Positions 1 through 9,221 of a DNA stretch of 64,000 nucleotides are shown here, piece by piece (position 1 is the stretch's first letter; every line of letters starts with the position of its first letter). Where the stretch lies: the NCBI RefSeq assembly GCF_000523275.1, contig NZ_ATHQ01000001.1:62001-126000 (forward strand). Direction: 5' to 3'. Made by a program: the position numbers and the translations under genes. This DNA is from Lebetimonas sp. JH292. GTDB lineage: Bacteria > Campylobacterota > Campylobacteria > Campylobacterales > Nautiliaceae. A model generated the notes under the pieces. That model was not told the DNA's origin. It made no database searches and worked only from the letters and a program-made list of their open reading frames with translations.

Positions 1-264
1 ATGGGTAAATCCTGCAAAAATTACATGTTCAAGCGTTTCAAGCTGTTTTTGAATTTTTTTGTTAATATAATTATTGCTGTGGCCAAAAAGATTAACCCAC
101 CAGCTGCTTATGGCGTCAATATATCTGTTTCCTTCGAAATCCTCCAAATAAACACCCTCACCTTTTTTTATCGGTATTAACGGCAAAAATTCGTGATCTT
201 TCATTTGAGTGCACGGATGCCAGTTGTATTTTAAGTCTTTTTTCATAATTTCTCTGTTTTTCAT
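1..264 (-). CDS. bioA: Adenosylmethionine-8-amino-7-oxononanoate aminotransferase, N-terminal part (cut by window edge)
   Basis: Translating the minus strand from an ATG at 264 gives 88 residues before the window edge. They contain the BioA N-terminal pattern WHPCTQMKDHE (residues 15-25) followed by GEGVYLEDFEGNRYIDAISS and a WWVNLFGH block, which is characteristic of this PLP-dependent enzyme. BioA transfers an amino group from S-adenosylmethionine to 7-keto-8-aminopelargonate in biotin synthesis. An AGGG ribosome site lies about nine bases before ATG 264; a second in-frame ATG at 246 is a weaker alternative. The gene is divergent from the PpiD-like gene, with about 60 bp of shared promoter space. 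Confidence 0.9.
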   Translation of the reverse strand, partial: MKNREIMKKDLKYNWHPCTQMKDHEFLPLIPIKKGEGVYLEDFEGNRYIDAISSWWVNLFGHSNNYINKKIQKQLETLEHVIFAGFTH

Positions 265-325
265 TAAAAATCCCTTTTTTCGGATGTTTTTTTTTATTAT
301 AATATCAAAAAACAAAAGGCAGTTA

Positions 326-1765
326 ATGATTGAATGGATGCAGACACACAGAAAATGGCTGGTAATTACCATCTGGATAGCCACCATTGCTTTTATAGGG
401 GCCGGATTTGTAGGATGGGGACAGTTTAATTTAAGCTCAAAATCTTCTACGGTTGCGGAAATAAACGGAAATACCAAAGTTAACATTCAGGATGTCCAGG
501 AAATTTACAATAATCTTTTTATGGATTTAAATAAACAGCTTGGGGGAAAACTTGATGATGCAACAGCCGAAAAATTGGGTCTGAAACAGCAGGCTTTTAA
601 AATGGCGCTTGAGCAGGGAATTCTGAGGGCGTATGCAAAAAATCTGGGACTTTATGTAACAGATGAAGAAGTGGCAAAAGCGATAATTGATACCTTCAAA
701 AACACCAACACTTATAAAAAATATCTTCAAATTAACGGATTGAAAGCAAAAGAATTTGAAAATAATTTGAGAAAAAAACTTTTAATCCGAAAGCTTATGA
801 GTGCATTACATTTAAAACCTTCAGATACAGAACTGCTGACACTCGCAAGCGCACTTTATAATGCAGACAATATTTCAATACAAATAATAAATAAAAATAA
901 TATAAAAGTGGATATAAGTGAAGATGAGTTAAGAGCTTTTTGGAAAAAAAACAAAGACAAATACAAAACACCCCCAATGTATAAAATTGCAATAGTCAAA
1001 ACGCCTATCACCGGCGAAGTCAGCGAAAAAGAATTAAAAGATTATTATAAAAACAACAAAAATGATTTTAAAAACGAAAAAGGTGAAATATTGCCGTTTG
1101 AAAAAGCAAAAAGCCAGGTCAAACAGGCACTTTTGGCCCAAAAATCCAAAAGAGAAGCTATATTGGCTTATAAAAAACTTAAAGAAGGGGCAAACAATTA
1201 TAAATTATACACATTGGGCATAAATAATAATTTAATTCCCCCGCAAAAAATGCAGGAACTTATTAAAACAGGATATTTAAAACCGTTTATAAAAAATAGT
1301 TTTTATATCAGCGCTTTATTAATAGAAGAAATAAAACCCTCCCCTATGCCGTATATAAAAGCAAGAGCTTATGTTTTAAAAGAATTATTGAACATAAAAA
1401 CAAAAAAAGCACTTCTTCAAACAGCTAAAAACAGACTTAAAAACTTTAAAGGCAGGAATATAGGATATGTTACAAAATACGATGCCGTTAAAATAAAAGG
1501 TTTAAAACCTACTGAAGCTACAGAATTTTTATTTAATCTCTTTTTATCAAAAAAGCCTGAAGGATATTTTTTAATACCGTCCCAAAATCCTAAAAAAGCA
1601 GTTGTTTATAAAATTTTGGAACAAAAGTTGCTGGATAAAATTAAATTTGAAAAAAACAAAGCACAGGTTAAAATATTCGCGGATAATCTGATTAACACTC
1701 AGGCTATTCAGGATTTAATTAACGAATTAATGCAAAAATATCATATAAAAAGCTATGTAAAATAA
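326..1765 (+). CDS. PpiD/SurA-like periplasmic chaperone (peptidyl-prolyl isomerase family), membrane anchored
   Basis: About 479 residues. The frame is open from 209, but the start is set at ATG 326 because it follows an AAAAGG ribosome site and places one hydrophobic anchor at residues 9-30 (WLVITIWIATIAFIGAGFVG), as in PpiD. A SurA/PpiD-type N-terminal domain follows (roughly residues 35-190), rich in charged helices. A canonical parvulin catalytic domain is not obvious to me, so isomerase activity is uncertain and a chaperone role is safer. The gene lies 10 bp upstream of ftsA; the order ppiD-like, ftsA, ftsZ is known from Campylobacter, which supports the call. A TATAAT at 298-303 probably drives the three genes. 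Confidence 0.8.
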   Translation: MIEWMQTHRKWLVITIWIATIAFIGAGFVGWGQFNLSSKSSTVAEINGNTKVNIQDVQEIYNNLFMDLNKQLGGKLDDATAEKLGLKQQAFKMALEQGILRAYAKNLGLYVTDEEVAKAIIDTFKNTNTYKKYLQINGLKAKEFENNLRKKLLIRKLMSALHLKPSDTELLTLASALYNADNISIQIINKNNIKVDISEDELRAFWKKNKDKYKTPPMYKIAIVKTPITGEVSEKELKDYYKNNKNDFKNEKGEILPFEKAKSQVKQALLAQKSKREAILAYKKLKEGANNYKLYTLGINNNLIPPQKMQELIKTGYLKPFIKNSFYISALLIEEIKPSPMPYIKARAYVLKELLNIKTKKALLQTAKNRLKNFKGRNIGYVTKYDAVKIKGLKPTEATEFLFNLFLSKKPEGYFLIPSQNPKKAVVYKILEQKLLDKIKFEKNKAQVKIFADNLINTQAIQDLINELMQKYHIKSYVK

Positions 1766-1775
1766 AGGAATTAAA

Positions 1776-3095
1776 TTGGCGATACTTGCTGTAGATGTGG
1801 GAAGTTCTAAAACAACGGCAATAATAGCTGAAAACAACGGTAATTTAACCGTCAGCGGTGTTGGAATATCTAAATCAAACGGTATAAAAAAAGGTATTAT
1901 CACTAATATTGAAGAAGCCAGTAAAGCAATTAAAAATGCGGTAAACGATGCAAAAAGAGTTGCCGGCATAGAGCTTTCAAGTGCTGTAATATCTATATCC
2001 GGAGCATACACAAAAAGCATAAAAAGTTACGGCATAGTCAATGTTCCAAATAAAGAAGTAACATTAAAAGAAATTAACAGGGCAATCAACAGCGCAATGA
2101 TAAATGCAGCTGTTCCGAGTGATTATGTTCCTATTCAGGCTATTCCGTATAATTTTAAATTGGACGATTCAAGTGAAATAGAAGATCCTATAGGAATGAG
2201 CGGAAGCAGGCTTGAAGTAACCCTTCATATTATAATAGCACAAAAAAGCGGACTTGATAATCTTAAAAAAACATTTAAATTGGCCGGTTTAAAAATTGAT
2301 AAAATTGTTAATTCCGCTTATGCAAGCTCTCTTGCAGTTTTGAAAGAAGACGAAAAAGAACTGGGTGTGGGAGTTATAGATATAGGGGCTGCAACATGTG
2401 ATATAGCCGTATTTGTAAATAAGGCGTTAAGTTACACCGATTATCTTCCGATAGGAAGCCATCATATAACCCACGATTTATCCATCGCACTTCATACAAC
2501 ACTAAAAGATGCGGAAAAAATTAAACTTGATTTTGAAGATTATGTAAATAATTCGGAGGATTTAATAGAAATATCTGTAATAGGAAACGAAAACGAAAAA
2601 CAAAAAGCCTCTATTTCAACCATAACCCAGGTTATTTCCGCAAGGGTGGAAGAAACATTTCTTTTATTAAATAAAAAAATTGATGATTCGAAGCTCAAGG
2701 ACAAAATCGGTACAGGTATTGTTTTAACCGGAGGTTTTACAAATTTTTACAATGTAAAAGAAATTGCTTCAAACTTTTTTGACGGTTTGCCTGTAAGAAT
2801 AGGATATCCTAAAGAAATAGAAGGTCTTGTAAAAAATTTAAAAACACCTGAATTTTCCACAGCTATCGGACTGCTGTTATATGCCAACGGGGGAAATAAC
2901 AAATATGAAAAAGATTCAAATCAAAATTTCAACTCCTTGGATCTCGAAAAAACAAATAAAGTAGAAAGTGAAGAATTGTTTAACAAAAAAAATGAAAAAG
3001 ATGAAAAACAAGAATTAGCCGATATTGTTAAAAAAGTAAACAAAAAAACAAATCCGTTCAAAAAATTTATCAACTGGATAAATAATCTATTTTAA
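1776..3095 (+). CDS. ftsA: Cell division protein FtsA
   Basis: Actin-fold ATPase that tethers FtsZ to the inner membrane and recruits the divisome. The 439-residue product shows the phosphate-1 loop AVDVGSSKTTAII near residue 5, the phosphate-2 motif GVIDIGAATCDIAVF near residue 200 and an adenosine motif GIVLTGGF near residue 320. The last residues (NPFKKFINWINNLF) form the amphipathic helix used for membrane binding, after a charged low-complexity linker. The start is a TTG at 1776, supported by AAAGGA six bases upstream and by the motif following immediately. It is followed 11 bp later by ftsZ, so the two are probably co-translated. Confidence 0.96.
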   Translation: MAILAVDVGSSKTTAIIAENNGNLTVSGVGISKSNGIKKGIITNIEEASKAIKNAVNDAKRVAGIELSSAVISISGAYTKSIKSYGIVNVPNKEVTLKEINRAINSAMINAAVPSDYVPIQAIPYNFKLDDSSEIEDPIGMSGSRLEVTLHIIIAQKSGLDNLKKTFKLAGLKIDKIVNSAYASSLAVLKEDEKELGVGVIDIGAATCDIAVFVNKALSYTDYLPIGSHHITHDLSIALHTTLKDAEKIKLDFEDYVNNSEDLIEISVIGNENEKQKASISTITQVISARVEETFLLLNKKIDDSKLKDKIGTGIVLTGGFTNFYNVKEIASNFFDGLPVRIGYPKEIEGLVKNLKTPEFSTAIGLLLYANGGNNKYEKDSNQNFNSLDLEKTNKVESEELFNKKNEKDEKQELADIVKKVNKKTNPFKKFINWINNLF

Positions 3096-3106
3096 AAGGG
3101 GAAAAA

Positions 3107-4225
3107 ATGGAAAATGCGACTACCAATCTTTTCACAATAAAAGAAGAAATCGACGGGCCAAAAATTAAAGTAATCGGTGTCGGCGGCGGTGGAAACAATA
3201 TGATAAACTATATGGTGAACAAAGGGATAAAAGATGTTGAATTAATAGCTGCCAATACTGATATTCAGGCTTTAAAAACAAGTAAAGCCCATAAAAAAAT
3301 ACAGCTTGGTGTAAAACTTACAAACGGGCTGGGTGCTGGAATGAGGCCTGAAATAGGGGCAAAAGCTGCCGAAGAGAGTTTTGATGAAATAAAAGAAAGC
3401 CTTGAAGGAGCAGATTTAGTATTTATTTCAGCAGGAATGGGAGGCGGAACTGGTACAGGAGCGGCAAGTATTATTGCTAAAGCGGCAAAGGAATTAGGCG
3501 CCTTAACAGTAGGAGTCGTTACCAAACCTTTCAGATTTGAAGGCAGCAGAAGAGGTAAATTGGCTGAAATCGGTACAAATGAGCTTAAAAAAGAGGCAAA
3601 TTCAATAGTTGTAATACCCAATGACAAACTTTTAACAATAATAGACAGAAAGGTAGGAAGAAGAGAAGCATTCTCTCTTGTGGACGATGTATTGTTTAAA
3701 GCTGTTCATGGAATTTCAAATATGGTAATTTCATATGGTGAAAATGACATAAACGTTGACTTTAACGATTTAAAAACAGTAATGTCACATCAGGGATTGG
3801 CCCTTATGGGTGTGGGTGAGGACAAAGGTGAATCAGCCGCATTTAATTCCATAAAAAAAGCAATTGAATCTCCTTTACTTGACAACATTTCAATTGAAGG
3901 GGCTATGGGTGTGCTTGTTCATTTTACTATGCATGAGGATTATTCTCTTGATGAAATTTATGAGGGTATGAATATAATTGAAGAAAAAGCCCATGATGAT
4001 GCCGATATAATTTTCGGTACTTCAACAGATAACTCATTGGCACCTGACGAAATAAAAGTAACTATTGTCGCAACAGGCTTTGAAAAAAATGATGCGGCAA
4101 ATAAAGAAGATATCAAAAAAAATATTGAAACAATGTTGGTGGGAAAAGAAAAAGTAGTCGGCGGAATAGAACTTGATGTGGATGAGCTTGATATTCCGGC
4201 ATATATGAGAAGAATGAAAGATTAA
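3107..4225 (+). CDS. ftsZ: Cell division GTPase FtsZ
   Basis: Bacterial tubulin that polymerises into the Z ring. The 372-residue product has the N-terminal nucleotide motif GVGGGGNNMINYM (about residue 24) and the tubulin signature GGGTGTGAA (about residue 108), a T7-loop region, and the conserved C-terminal peptide LDIPAYMRR that binds FtsA. AAAAGGGG precedes the ATG. Length is normal for Campylobacterota FtsZ. The last four bases overlap the end of the convergent mlaE gene, so no separate terminator fits between them. Confidence 0.98.
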   Translation: MENATTNLFTIKEEIDGPKIKVIGVGGGGNNMINYMVNKGIKDVELIAANTDIQALKTSKAHKKIQLGVKLTNGLGAGMRPEIGAKAAEESFDEIKESLEGADLVFISAGMGGGTGTGAASIIAKAAKELGALTVGVVTKPFRFEGSRRGKLAEIGTNELKKEANSIVVIPNDKLLTIIDRKVGRREAFSLVDDVLFKAVHGISNMVISYGENDINVDFNDLKTVMSHQGLALMGVGEDKGESAAFNSIKKAIESPLLDNISIEGAMGVLVHFTMHEDYSLDEIYEGMNIIEEKAHDDADIIFGTSTDNSLAPDEIKVTIVATGFEKNDAANKEDIKKNIETMLVGKEKVVGGIELDVDELDIPAYMRRMKD

Positions 4226-5001
4226 AAAATTAAATAAAAGGCTGATATCACATAATCAGCCGCAAATACCACAACAGAAGAAACAACAACAGCCCTTGTG
4301 GTACTGATCCCCACTCCTTTGGCACCCCCTCTTGTATGATAACCTATATATGTTGAAATTGCACTTATCAAATAGCCAAATACAATTCCCTTTGTAATAC
4401 CTTCGTTAAAATCACTTAATTCTCCAAACTGTCTTATTTTATCCAGATACGCATAACCGTTTACATCAAGAGAATATATGGAAATCAAATAAGACCCTAC
4501 ATTAGCCACCGCATCAAAAAACAAAATCAATAAAGGAAGTGAAATAATTGTAGCAATAATTCTTGGAACTATCAGGAAATGTCTGGAATCCACAGCCATT
4601 ACATCAAGCGCATCTATCTGTTCGGTTACTCTCATACTTCCAAGTTCCGCTGCATAAGCGCTCATTCCCCTGCTAACCACCATTAATGCGGCGAATACGG
4701 GACCGAGTTCTTTAATCACAGATATAAATATCGTATAACCCATAAAATCATCTATCCCGAATTTATGAAATGCATCGTATAAATTTACAGCTTCAACAAG
4801 ACCTGTAAAAAAACCGGTTAAAAAGATAACACCGATTGAGCCGTAACCGATAAATGTAATCTGATCTAACAAATTTTTAATTCTGTACGGAGGTTTAAAA
4901 AAAAGAAAAAATATTTTTATTTGGAAAATAAAAAAATCGCCCAATATATTGATAAAATTTATTGTGTTTTTCCCGATATTATAAAAGAAGCGGTTTATCA
5001 A
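4222..5001 (-). CDS. mlaE: MlaE-family ABC transporter permease (lipid transport)
   Basis: Integral membrane permease of the Mla/Mce lipid-trafficking type, thought to move phospholipids between outer and inner membrane. The 259 residues carry several hydrophobic segments and the family signature AAELGSMRVTEQIDALDVM near residue 125, which is highly typical of MlaE. The N-terminus (residues 1-45) is an amphipathic leader. Its ATPase and MCE-domain partners are not in this window, so they must lie elsewhere. The gene converges with ftsZ and overlaps it by 4 bp; upstream it is divergent from fliL, with about 40 bp of AT-rich promoter space. Confidence 0.9.
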   Translation of the reverse strand: MINRFFYNIGKNTINFINILGDFFIFQIKIFFLFFKPPYRIKNLLDQITFIGYGSIGVIFLTGFFTGLVEAVNLYDAFHKFGIDDFMGYTIFISVIKELGPVFAALMVVSRGMSAYAAELGSMRVTEQIDALDVMAVDSRHFLIVPRIIATIISLPLLILFFDAVANVGSYLISIYSLDVNGYAYLDKIRQFGELSDFNEGITKGIVFGYLISAISTYIGYHTRGGAKGVGISTTRAVVVSSVVVFAADYVISAFYLIF

Positions 5002-5043
5002 TTAAGCCCTTTTTTGATAAAATTATAACAAAAAAGGAATAAA

Positions 5044-5562
5044 ATGGCGGAAGAAAAAGAAAATCAGGAAATTGGGGAAGAAAAAAAAGAAAAAAGCGGA
5101 AGTAAATTATTATTAATTATTATTATTGCATTATTGCTGATATTATTGATTATAGGTGGATTGGTTGCATATTTTTTACTTACAAACACATCTGAGCAAA
5201 ACACAAATCCGCAGACACAAGAAAAAACGGTAAAAAAGAAAGTCAGTGACATGGCTCAAATTGGTCCGATTTATCCGCTTGATCAGTTTATAGTAAATTT
5301 AGTAAGCAACAATGCAGACAGATATTTAAAATGCAAGGTTTCCCTGGAACTGGATTCACCGGATCTTCAAAACGAAATTGATAAAAAACTGCCCGCTGTA
5401 AGAGACACCATAATAAATATTCTTTCCAGTAAAACAGTAGAAGAAATTCAAACGGCAAAAGGAAAAGAAAAATTAAAAGAGGAAATTAAAAGAAAGCTGA
5501 ATGAAATGCTTACAACAGGCGAAATCAGGCATGTTTATTTTACGGAGTTTGTTATTCAGTGA
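5044..5562 (+). CDS. fliL: Flagellar basal body-associated protein FliL
   Basis: Single-pass inner-membrane protein that associates with the flagellar stator and supports torque. The 172 residues begin with a Lys/Glu-rich cytoplasmic tail (1-22), then one strong transmembrane helix of Leu/Ile (about 23-48), then a periplasmic FliL domain (about 75-172; LDQFIVNL and the C-terminal VYFTEFVIQ are typical). AAAAAGGAA precedes the ATG. The stop overlaps the GTG start of acpS, the fliL-acpS pairing also seen in Campylobacter. The window holds no other flagellar structural genes. Confidence 0.92.
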   Translation: MAEEKENQEIGEEKKEKSGSKLLLIIIIALLLILLIIGGLVAYFLLTNTSEQNTNPQTQEKTVKKKVSDMAQIGPIYPLDQFIVNLVSNNADRYLKCKVSLELDSPDLQNEIDKKLPAVRDTIINILSSKTVEEIQTAKGKEKLKEEIKRKLNEMLTTGEIRHVYFTEFVIQ

Positions 5563-5900
5563 TAGGCATAGATATTGTAGTAATTTCAAGAATTGAAAAT
5601 ATGATTGATAAATTCGGTAAAAAAGCAAAAGATAAATTTTTAAATGAAGAAGAACAGAAATTTTTTTTAACCCCCTCTTCCGTTGCGGGGGCATATGCGG
5701 CCAAAGAAGCATTTTCAAAGGCTATTGGAACGGGTATTGGAAAAGAGTGTAATTTCAAGGATATTATTATTCTAAAAAATTCAAAAAATAAGCCCTATTT
5801 TTCAGAAAAAACAATTAAAAAATTTAATTTAAAAAATGCCGACCTTTCAATTTCCCATGACGGAGGATTCGCCATCGCCGCTGTTATAATTTCCAGATAA
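5559..5900 (+). CDS. acpS: Holo-[acyl-carrier-protein] synthase
   Basis: Transfers 4-phosphopantetheine from CoA to apo-acyl carrier protein, activating it for fatty acid synthesis. The 113 residues start with the family motif IGIDIVVISRIENM (metal-binding Asp near residue 5) and contain the second motif AAKEAFSKAIGTGIG (about residues 45-60, with the catalytic-site Glu). The C-terminal LSISHDGGFAIAAVI is also diagnostic. Translation starts at GTG 5559, overlapping the fliL stop, so expression is probably coupled. A tRNA gene follows 22 bp after the stop codon. Confidence 0.93.
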   Translation: MIGIDIVVISRIENMIDKFGKKAKDKFLNEEEQKFFLTPSSVAGAYAAKEAFSKAIGTGIGKECNFKDIIILKNSKNKPYFSEKTIKKFNLKNADLSISHDGGFAIAAVIISR

Positions 5901-5906
5901 ATTTGA

Positions 5907-5912
5907 TATAAT
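5907..5912 (+). promoter_or_regulatory. Extended -10 promoter of the tRNA-Arg gene
   Basis: TATAAT preceded by TG with one base between (TGATATAAT), ten bases before the first tRNA base. An obvious -35 box is not seen, which is common for Campylobacterota promoters that rely on an extended -10. Placement just after the acpS stop suggests the tRNA is transcribed on its own as well as by read-through. Confidence 0.6.
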
Positions 5913-5921
5913 TTCATTCCT

Positions 5922-5998
5922 GTCCCCGTAGCTCAGCCGGATAGAGCGCCACCCTGCGGAGGTGGAGGCCGTGCGTTCGAATCGCGCCGGGGACGCCA
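5922..5998 (+). tRNA. tRNA-Arg (anticodon GCG)
   Basis: A 77-base cloverleaf can be folded by eye: acceptor GTCCCCG pairs with CGGGGAC; D-arm AGCTC...GAGC; anticodon stem CCACC/GGTGG with loop CTGCGGA, giving anticodon GCG at 5956-5958; T-arm GTGCG-TTCGAAT-CGCGC; discriminator G; and an encoded CCA end. Anticodon GCG reads CGC and CGT arginine codons. The gene is strikingly GC-rich in an AT-rich setting, as expected for stable RNA in a thermophile. Confidence 0.96.
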
Positions 5999-6080
5999 AG
6001 ATTTTAGAATTTTACAAATAAATTATAATAATTAAATTTTTTTTCACAAAATACAAAATAATATTAAACTTTTATAATTT

Positions 6081-7187
6081 TCACAAAAATTTTTTAAAAT
6101 ATATCTCTCCTTCTTTTCCAATAAAATCATAATTTAAATTCATATAAAGTCTCCCGCTTAATGCTAAATGGGGTAATGGGATAAATTTTTTAGATTTTAT
6201 AAATTTTTGATAAATTGGATCAGCAATTATATAATAAAATTCATCATTAAACTTTTTAAAACCCTCTTCAGTTTCTGTGAAACTGAAATTTTTATTTTCA
6301 AAAAAACAGCAGTTATTATTCAATAAATCATTTTTTATTGGGGAAGCGGCAAATGCTTCAATACCTAAATTTTTTTCAAAATATTCTTTTATACTCAAAG
6401 CTATAATTGGCTCGTGAATTATCAATACTTTTTTATTATTTACAGATTTTTTATTAATTAAATTTTTTATTGTTTCTCCCACAGGAAAACCTACAATATA
6501 TGGGATATCAAAATTCTTATGCATATATTCAGCTAATTTTAATCCGCTTGAAGTAATTACAATATTCAGAGCTGCTTTTGAACTTTCAATTAAGTTTTCA
6601 AAATTTTTTTCCATTCCCCAGATACTGATGATTTTATAATTTAAATTTTTCAGTAAATTAATTAATGGATTTAAATGCGTATGATGCCCTATATCGAGAT
6701 GTACAGCCCCGAGAATGTTTACAGTTTTTTCCTCTTTTTTTTGAGGTTTTAAAACAGTTTTAGCCAATTCTAAAAAAGCTCTTGAAGCGCCTTCACTATA
6801 TGTTTCAGTTCCTTTTGTATTAATATAAAAAAGAGGGATATTTAATTCTTTTTGAATAGTTTCAGATAAACCGTTTAAATCAGTTCCTATAATTGCGGAA
6901 ACAGGGGTGCCCATTAATACTAAAAATTTCGGTTTTAAGTTTTTTGCAACATTTATAATTCTATCGATAAATTTAGCATCATTTCCGAATACTGCATCCA
7001 TTTCTAAAAGTCCCGCACCTACTAATTTTGTTTTATTTCTATACCATCTGTATTCATCTCCGATATTTATATGCCATGCACCTCCTGCCGGACCGTATGT
7101 AATCATCAATCCTCCAAGTTCATATAGTGCTGAAGCAACCCCAAAATATCCTGAAGCAAGAGGTAAAAGATTATCTATTAATTTCAT
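6081..7187 (-). CDS. Nitrogenase component 1-like protein, NifK/BchB-type partner (function unknown)
   Basis: 368 residues. The order of conserved blocks follows NifK: a GPAGGAWH segment near residue 33 (NifK has GPxGC), then LLEMDAVFGNDAKFIDRI near residue 61, then MGTPVSAIIGTDLNGL near residue 92 (NifK has TTCxAExIGDD). At every position where NifK has a P-cluster cysteine this protein has Gly or Pro; its only cysteines are a CC pair late in the protein. It is therefore probably a structural partner that does not itself ligate a bridging cluster. A good AGGAG site precedes ATG 7187, and the gene starts 8 bp after the NifD-like gene. It is the last gene of the HydF/HydE operon. Not a nitrogenase; the substrate is unknown. 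Confidence 0.75.
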   Translation of the reverse strand: MKLIDNLLPLASGYFGVASALYELGGLMITYGPAGGAWHINIGDEYRWYRNKTKLVGAGLLEMDAVFGNDAKFIDRIINVAKNLKPKFLVLMGTPVSAIIGTDLNGLSETIQKELNIPLFYINTKGTETYSEGASRAFLELAKTVLKPQKKEEKTVNILGAVHLDIGHHTHLNPLINLLKNLNYKIISIWGMEKNFENLIESSKAALNIVITSSGLKLAEYMHKNFDIPYIVGFPVGETIKNLINKKSVNNKKVLIIHEPIIALSIKEYFEKNLGIEAFAASPIKNDLLNNNCCFFENKNFSFTETEEGFKKFNDEFYYIIADPIYQKFIKSKKFIPLPHLALSGRLYMNLNYDFIGKEGEIYFKKFL

Positions 7188-7195
7188 ATTTACTC

Positions 7196-8482
7196 CTATA
7201 TAAGATAGTTATATTTATATATCCAATCATAATTGCTGATTGGATTTTTAATATTTTCTTGTATTGAATCTAATAAATTTTTTAAATTTTCATATCCGTA
7301 AAAAGAGTGTTGATATCTTGAAAGAGGGATATTGACAGCATTTTGGCAAAATATACCGGCATCAACCCCAAACGCTAATTCTATATCGTTAAAAAAATTT
7401 ATATTTTCATTTAAATATGGATGTGAAACGTTATAAATATAGGTTTCAGGGGATATTTTAGACAATTCATTAATGTATTCTTTTTCATGAAGTTTTGGAG
7501 AATTTCTCAAAAAAACTGCTTTAACATTTCCTCCTAATTTTGTTAAAGCCAGTGCCAATTCCAAAGGATTGCCGTAAACACTGCTTCCAACAGCAATATT
7601 TTTATTTTTTATAAATTTGTTTTTACTTATTAAATTTTCATTATTTTTCTCTTTTATATTAATTTTTTTATTTGTTATTTCTTCAATTTTAGAATATTGT
7701 TTTTTTATTTCCAAAATATCGTAACTTACCGGTGCGAATATATAAGGAATATCTAACTCATTATACATTTTTTTTGCTAAAAGTAAGCCTAAAGGATGAA
7801 TCACGATATTTAATGAAGCAGAAGATAATTTATACAAATCATGGACATTTTTAAGTGTAGGAATTTGATAGATATTTTCATAACCCAACTTTTTAAGAAA
7901 AACCAATAATTCTGAATCTTCTTTCAATGGTATAAAAGTTCCTAAAATATTAACACTGTTTTTATTTATTTCTGTTTTTTTATCTTTTAAAATATCAATT
8001 AAAGATTGATATGCCAATTCAAAAGGGGAAGGTTTTAATCCTATCGTTAAAGGTGCCATTACTGTATATATTATTTCAATATTTAATTTTTTTTTCATAT
8101 TTTCAACTACATCTGTATAATCGCTTTCTAATAAATAATCGCAACATGTTCCCGCCAATATAAGTATTTCTGGCTTTTCTTTTTTTGAAATTTTTAAAAT
8201 AGCTTCTTCCACTTTTGAAAAATGTTTTCCCATTATAATATCTATTTCGTCAATATTCAGCATATAAAAACGCCCGTAAAAGTTTCTTGCATGGGACATA
8301 AAAGAGGAGTGTCTAAGACAGGCCAAAGGTCCCACCATCAGGCAAATACTGTTAGGCAAAAGTAAAGTGGTTTCAACCACTCCCCATCCTGCAAGATTCG
8401 GACCCATGGACTCCAGGGGTGCAAAAGGAAAATTTTTTTCATTTAATTCAGAAATTTTAACTCTTGTCTGTTCAATAAGCAT
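7196..8482 (-). CDS. Nitrogenase component 1-like protein, NifD/BchN-type (function unknown)
   Basis: 428 residues with NifD-like order: [11 protein letters not shown] (about 50-60, Cys55 where NifD has Cys88), [19 protein letters not shown] (about 77-95, NifD DIVFGG region), and [14 protein letters not shown] (about 109-122, Cys113/114 where NifD has Cys154). The first P-cluster cysteine of NifD appears to be missing. A late [16 protein letters not shown] block, His392, resembles the region holding the cofactor His in NifD. The start overlaps the end of the NifH-like gene by 11 bp, so the two are translationally coupled. The family includes nitrogenase, DPOR/COR, CfbCD and methylthio-alkane reductase; which chemistry applies here cannot be told from sequence alone. 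Confidence 0.78.
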   Translation of the reverse strand: MLIEQTRVKISELNEKNFPFAPLESMGPNLAGWGVVETTLLLPNSICLMVGPLACLRHSSFMSHARNFYGRFYMLNIDEIDIIMGKHFSKVEEAILKISKKEKPEILILAGTCCDYLLESDYTDVVENMKKKLNIEIIYTVMAPLTIGLKPSPFELAYQSLIDILKDKKTEINKNSVNILGTFIPLKEDSELLVFLKKLGYENIYQIPTLKNVHDLYKLSSASLNIVIHPLGLLLAKKMYNELDIPYIFAPVSYDILEIKKQYSKIEEITNKKINIKEKNNENLISKNKFIKNKNIAVGSSVYGNPLELALALTKLGGNVKAVFLRNSPKLHEKEYINELSKISPETYIYNVSHPYLNENINFFNDIELAFGVDAGIFCQNAVNIPLSRYQHSFYGYENLKNLLDSIQENIKNPISNYDWIYKYNYLI

Positions 8483-9221
8483 CTAAAATCCTTTTTGCAA
8501 TTGAATAAAAATTTTTACTTATTTGAGCATTTTTGTCATATTCTATTACAGTTTTTCCTAAAAGTTCCGCCTTATTAATAGATTCATCCCTTGGTAAAAC
8601 TCCCAATATATCAACATTCATTTCTTTTGCAAAATTTTGTACTTTTTCCAATTCATTAGGTATATTTCTTAAATTGACAATAATTCCCAATAAAGATGCA
8701 TATCCTTTGTTTTTAAAATTTCTAACAGCTTTTATAATATTTTCTGCCGCAAAAAGAGACAGTTTTTCTCCGGATGTCACTACAATTACTTTTTCGGCAT
8801 ATCCTTTTCTCATTGGAACCGCAAAACCGCCGCATACAACGTCTCCCAAAACATCATAAAAAACAACTTCGGGTTTATATATTTCATAAGCATTCAATTC
8901 TTTTAAAAGTTCGAGTGCCGTTACAATACCTCTGCCCGCGCATCCTTGGCCGGGTGTTGGACCGCCAACTTCAAAAGTCACAGTATTTGCAAAACCTGTT
9001 TTTACTATTTCTTCGATTGATTTTGGCATACCATTTTCTTCAATATAACTAAGTATTGTTTTAGGAGGCACTCCTCCTAAAAGATTTATTGTAGAATCTG
9101 CTTTTGGATCGCAGCCTATTTGTATGACCCTTTTCCCCATTGTTGCAATAGCAGCGGATAAATTGGATGTAATTGTTGATTTTCCAATACCGCCTTTACC
9201 ATATATTGCTATTTTTTTCAT
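8472..9221 (-). CDS. NifH/BchL-like iron protein (ATP-dependent reductase component)
   Basis: 249 residues with all hallmarks of the nitrogenase iron protein: Walker [10 protein letters not shown] (7-15), switch GCDPKADST (36-44), and the two cluster cysteines, Cys94 in GQGCAGRG and Cys130 in [11 protein letters not shown], that hold a [4Fe-4S] cluster between two subunits. The Arg after Cys94 matches the regulatory Arg of NifH. It is about 40 residues shorter than true NifH, lacking the C-terminal extension, like other nitrogenase-like reductases. The product should deliver electrons, with ATP hydrolysis, to the adjacent NifD/K-like pair. Its ATG lies inside the last codons of hydE (ATGA-type overlap), tying it to [FeFe] hydrogenase maturation. 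Confidence 0.88.
   Translation of the reverse strand: MKKIAIYGKGGIGKSTITSNLSAAIATMGKRVIQIGCDPKADSTINLLGGVPPKTILSYIEENGMPKSIEEIVKTGFANTVTFEVGGPTPGQGCAGRGIVTALELLKELNAYEIYKPEVVFYDVLGDVVCGGFAVPMRKGYAEKVIVVTSGEKLSLFAAENIIKAVRNFKNKGYASLLGIIVNLRNIPNELEKVQNFAKEMNVDILGVLPRDESINKAELLGKTVIEYDKNAQISKNFYSIAKRILDAY

Noticed and set aside
209-325. Longer N-terminus for the PpiD-like protein
   Set aside because: It would overlap bioA head-to-head, adds hydrophobic junk before the real anchor, and lacks a ribosome site; ATG 326 has one.
3265-3627. 120-residue open frame antisense to ftsZ
   Set aside because: Shadow of the ftsZ coding frame; no ribosome site and a composition expected from its complement.
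6081-9221. Nitrogen fixation (nif) genes
   Set aside because: No NifB, NifE or NifN here, ligand cysteines are missing, and the iron protein is short; the genes belong to the wider nitrogenase-like family.
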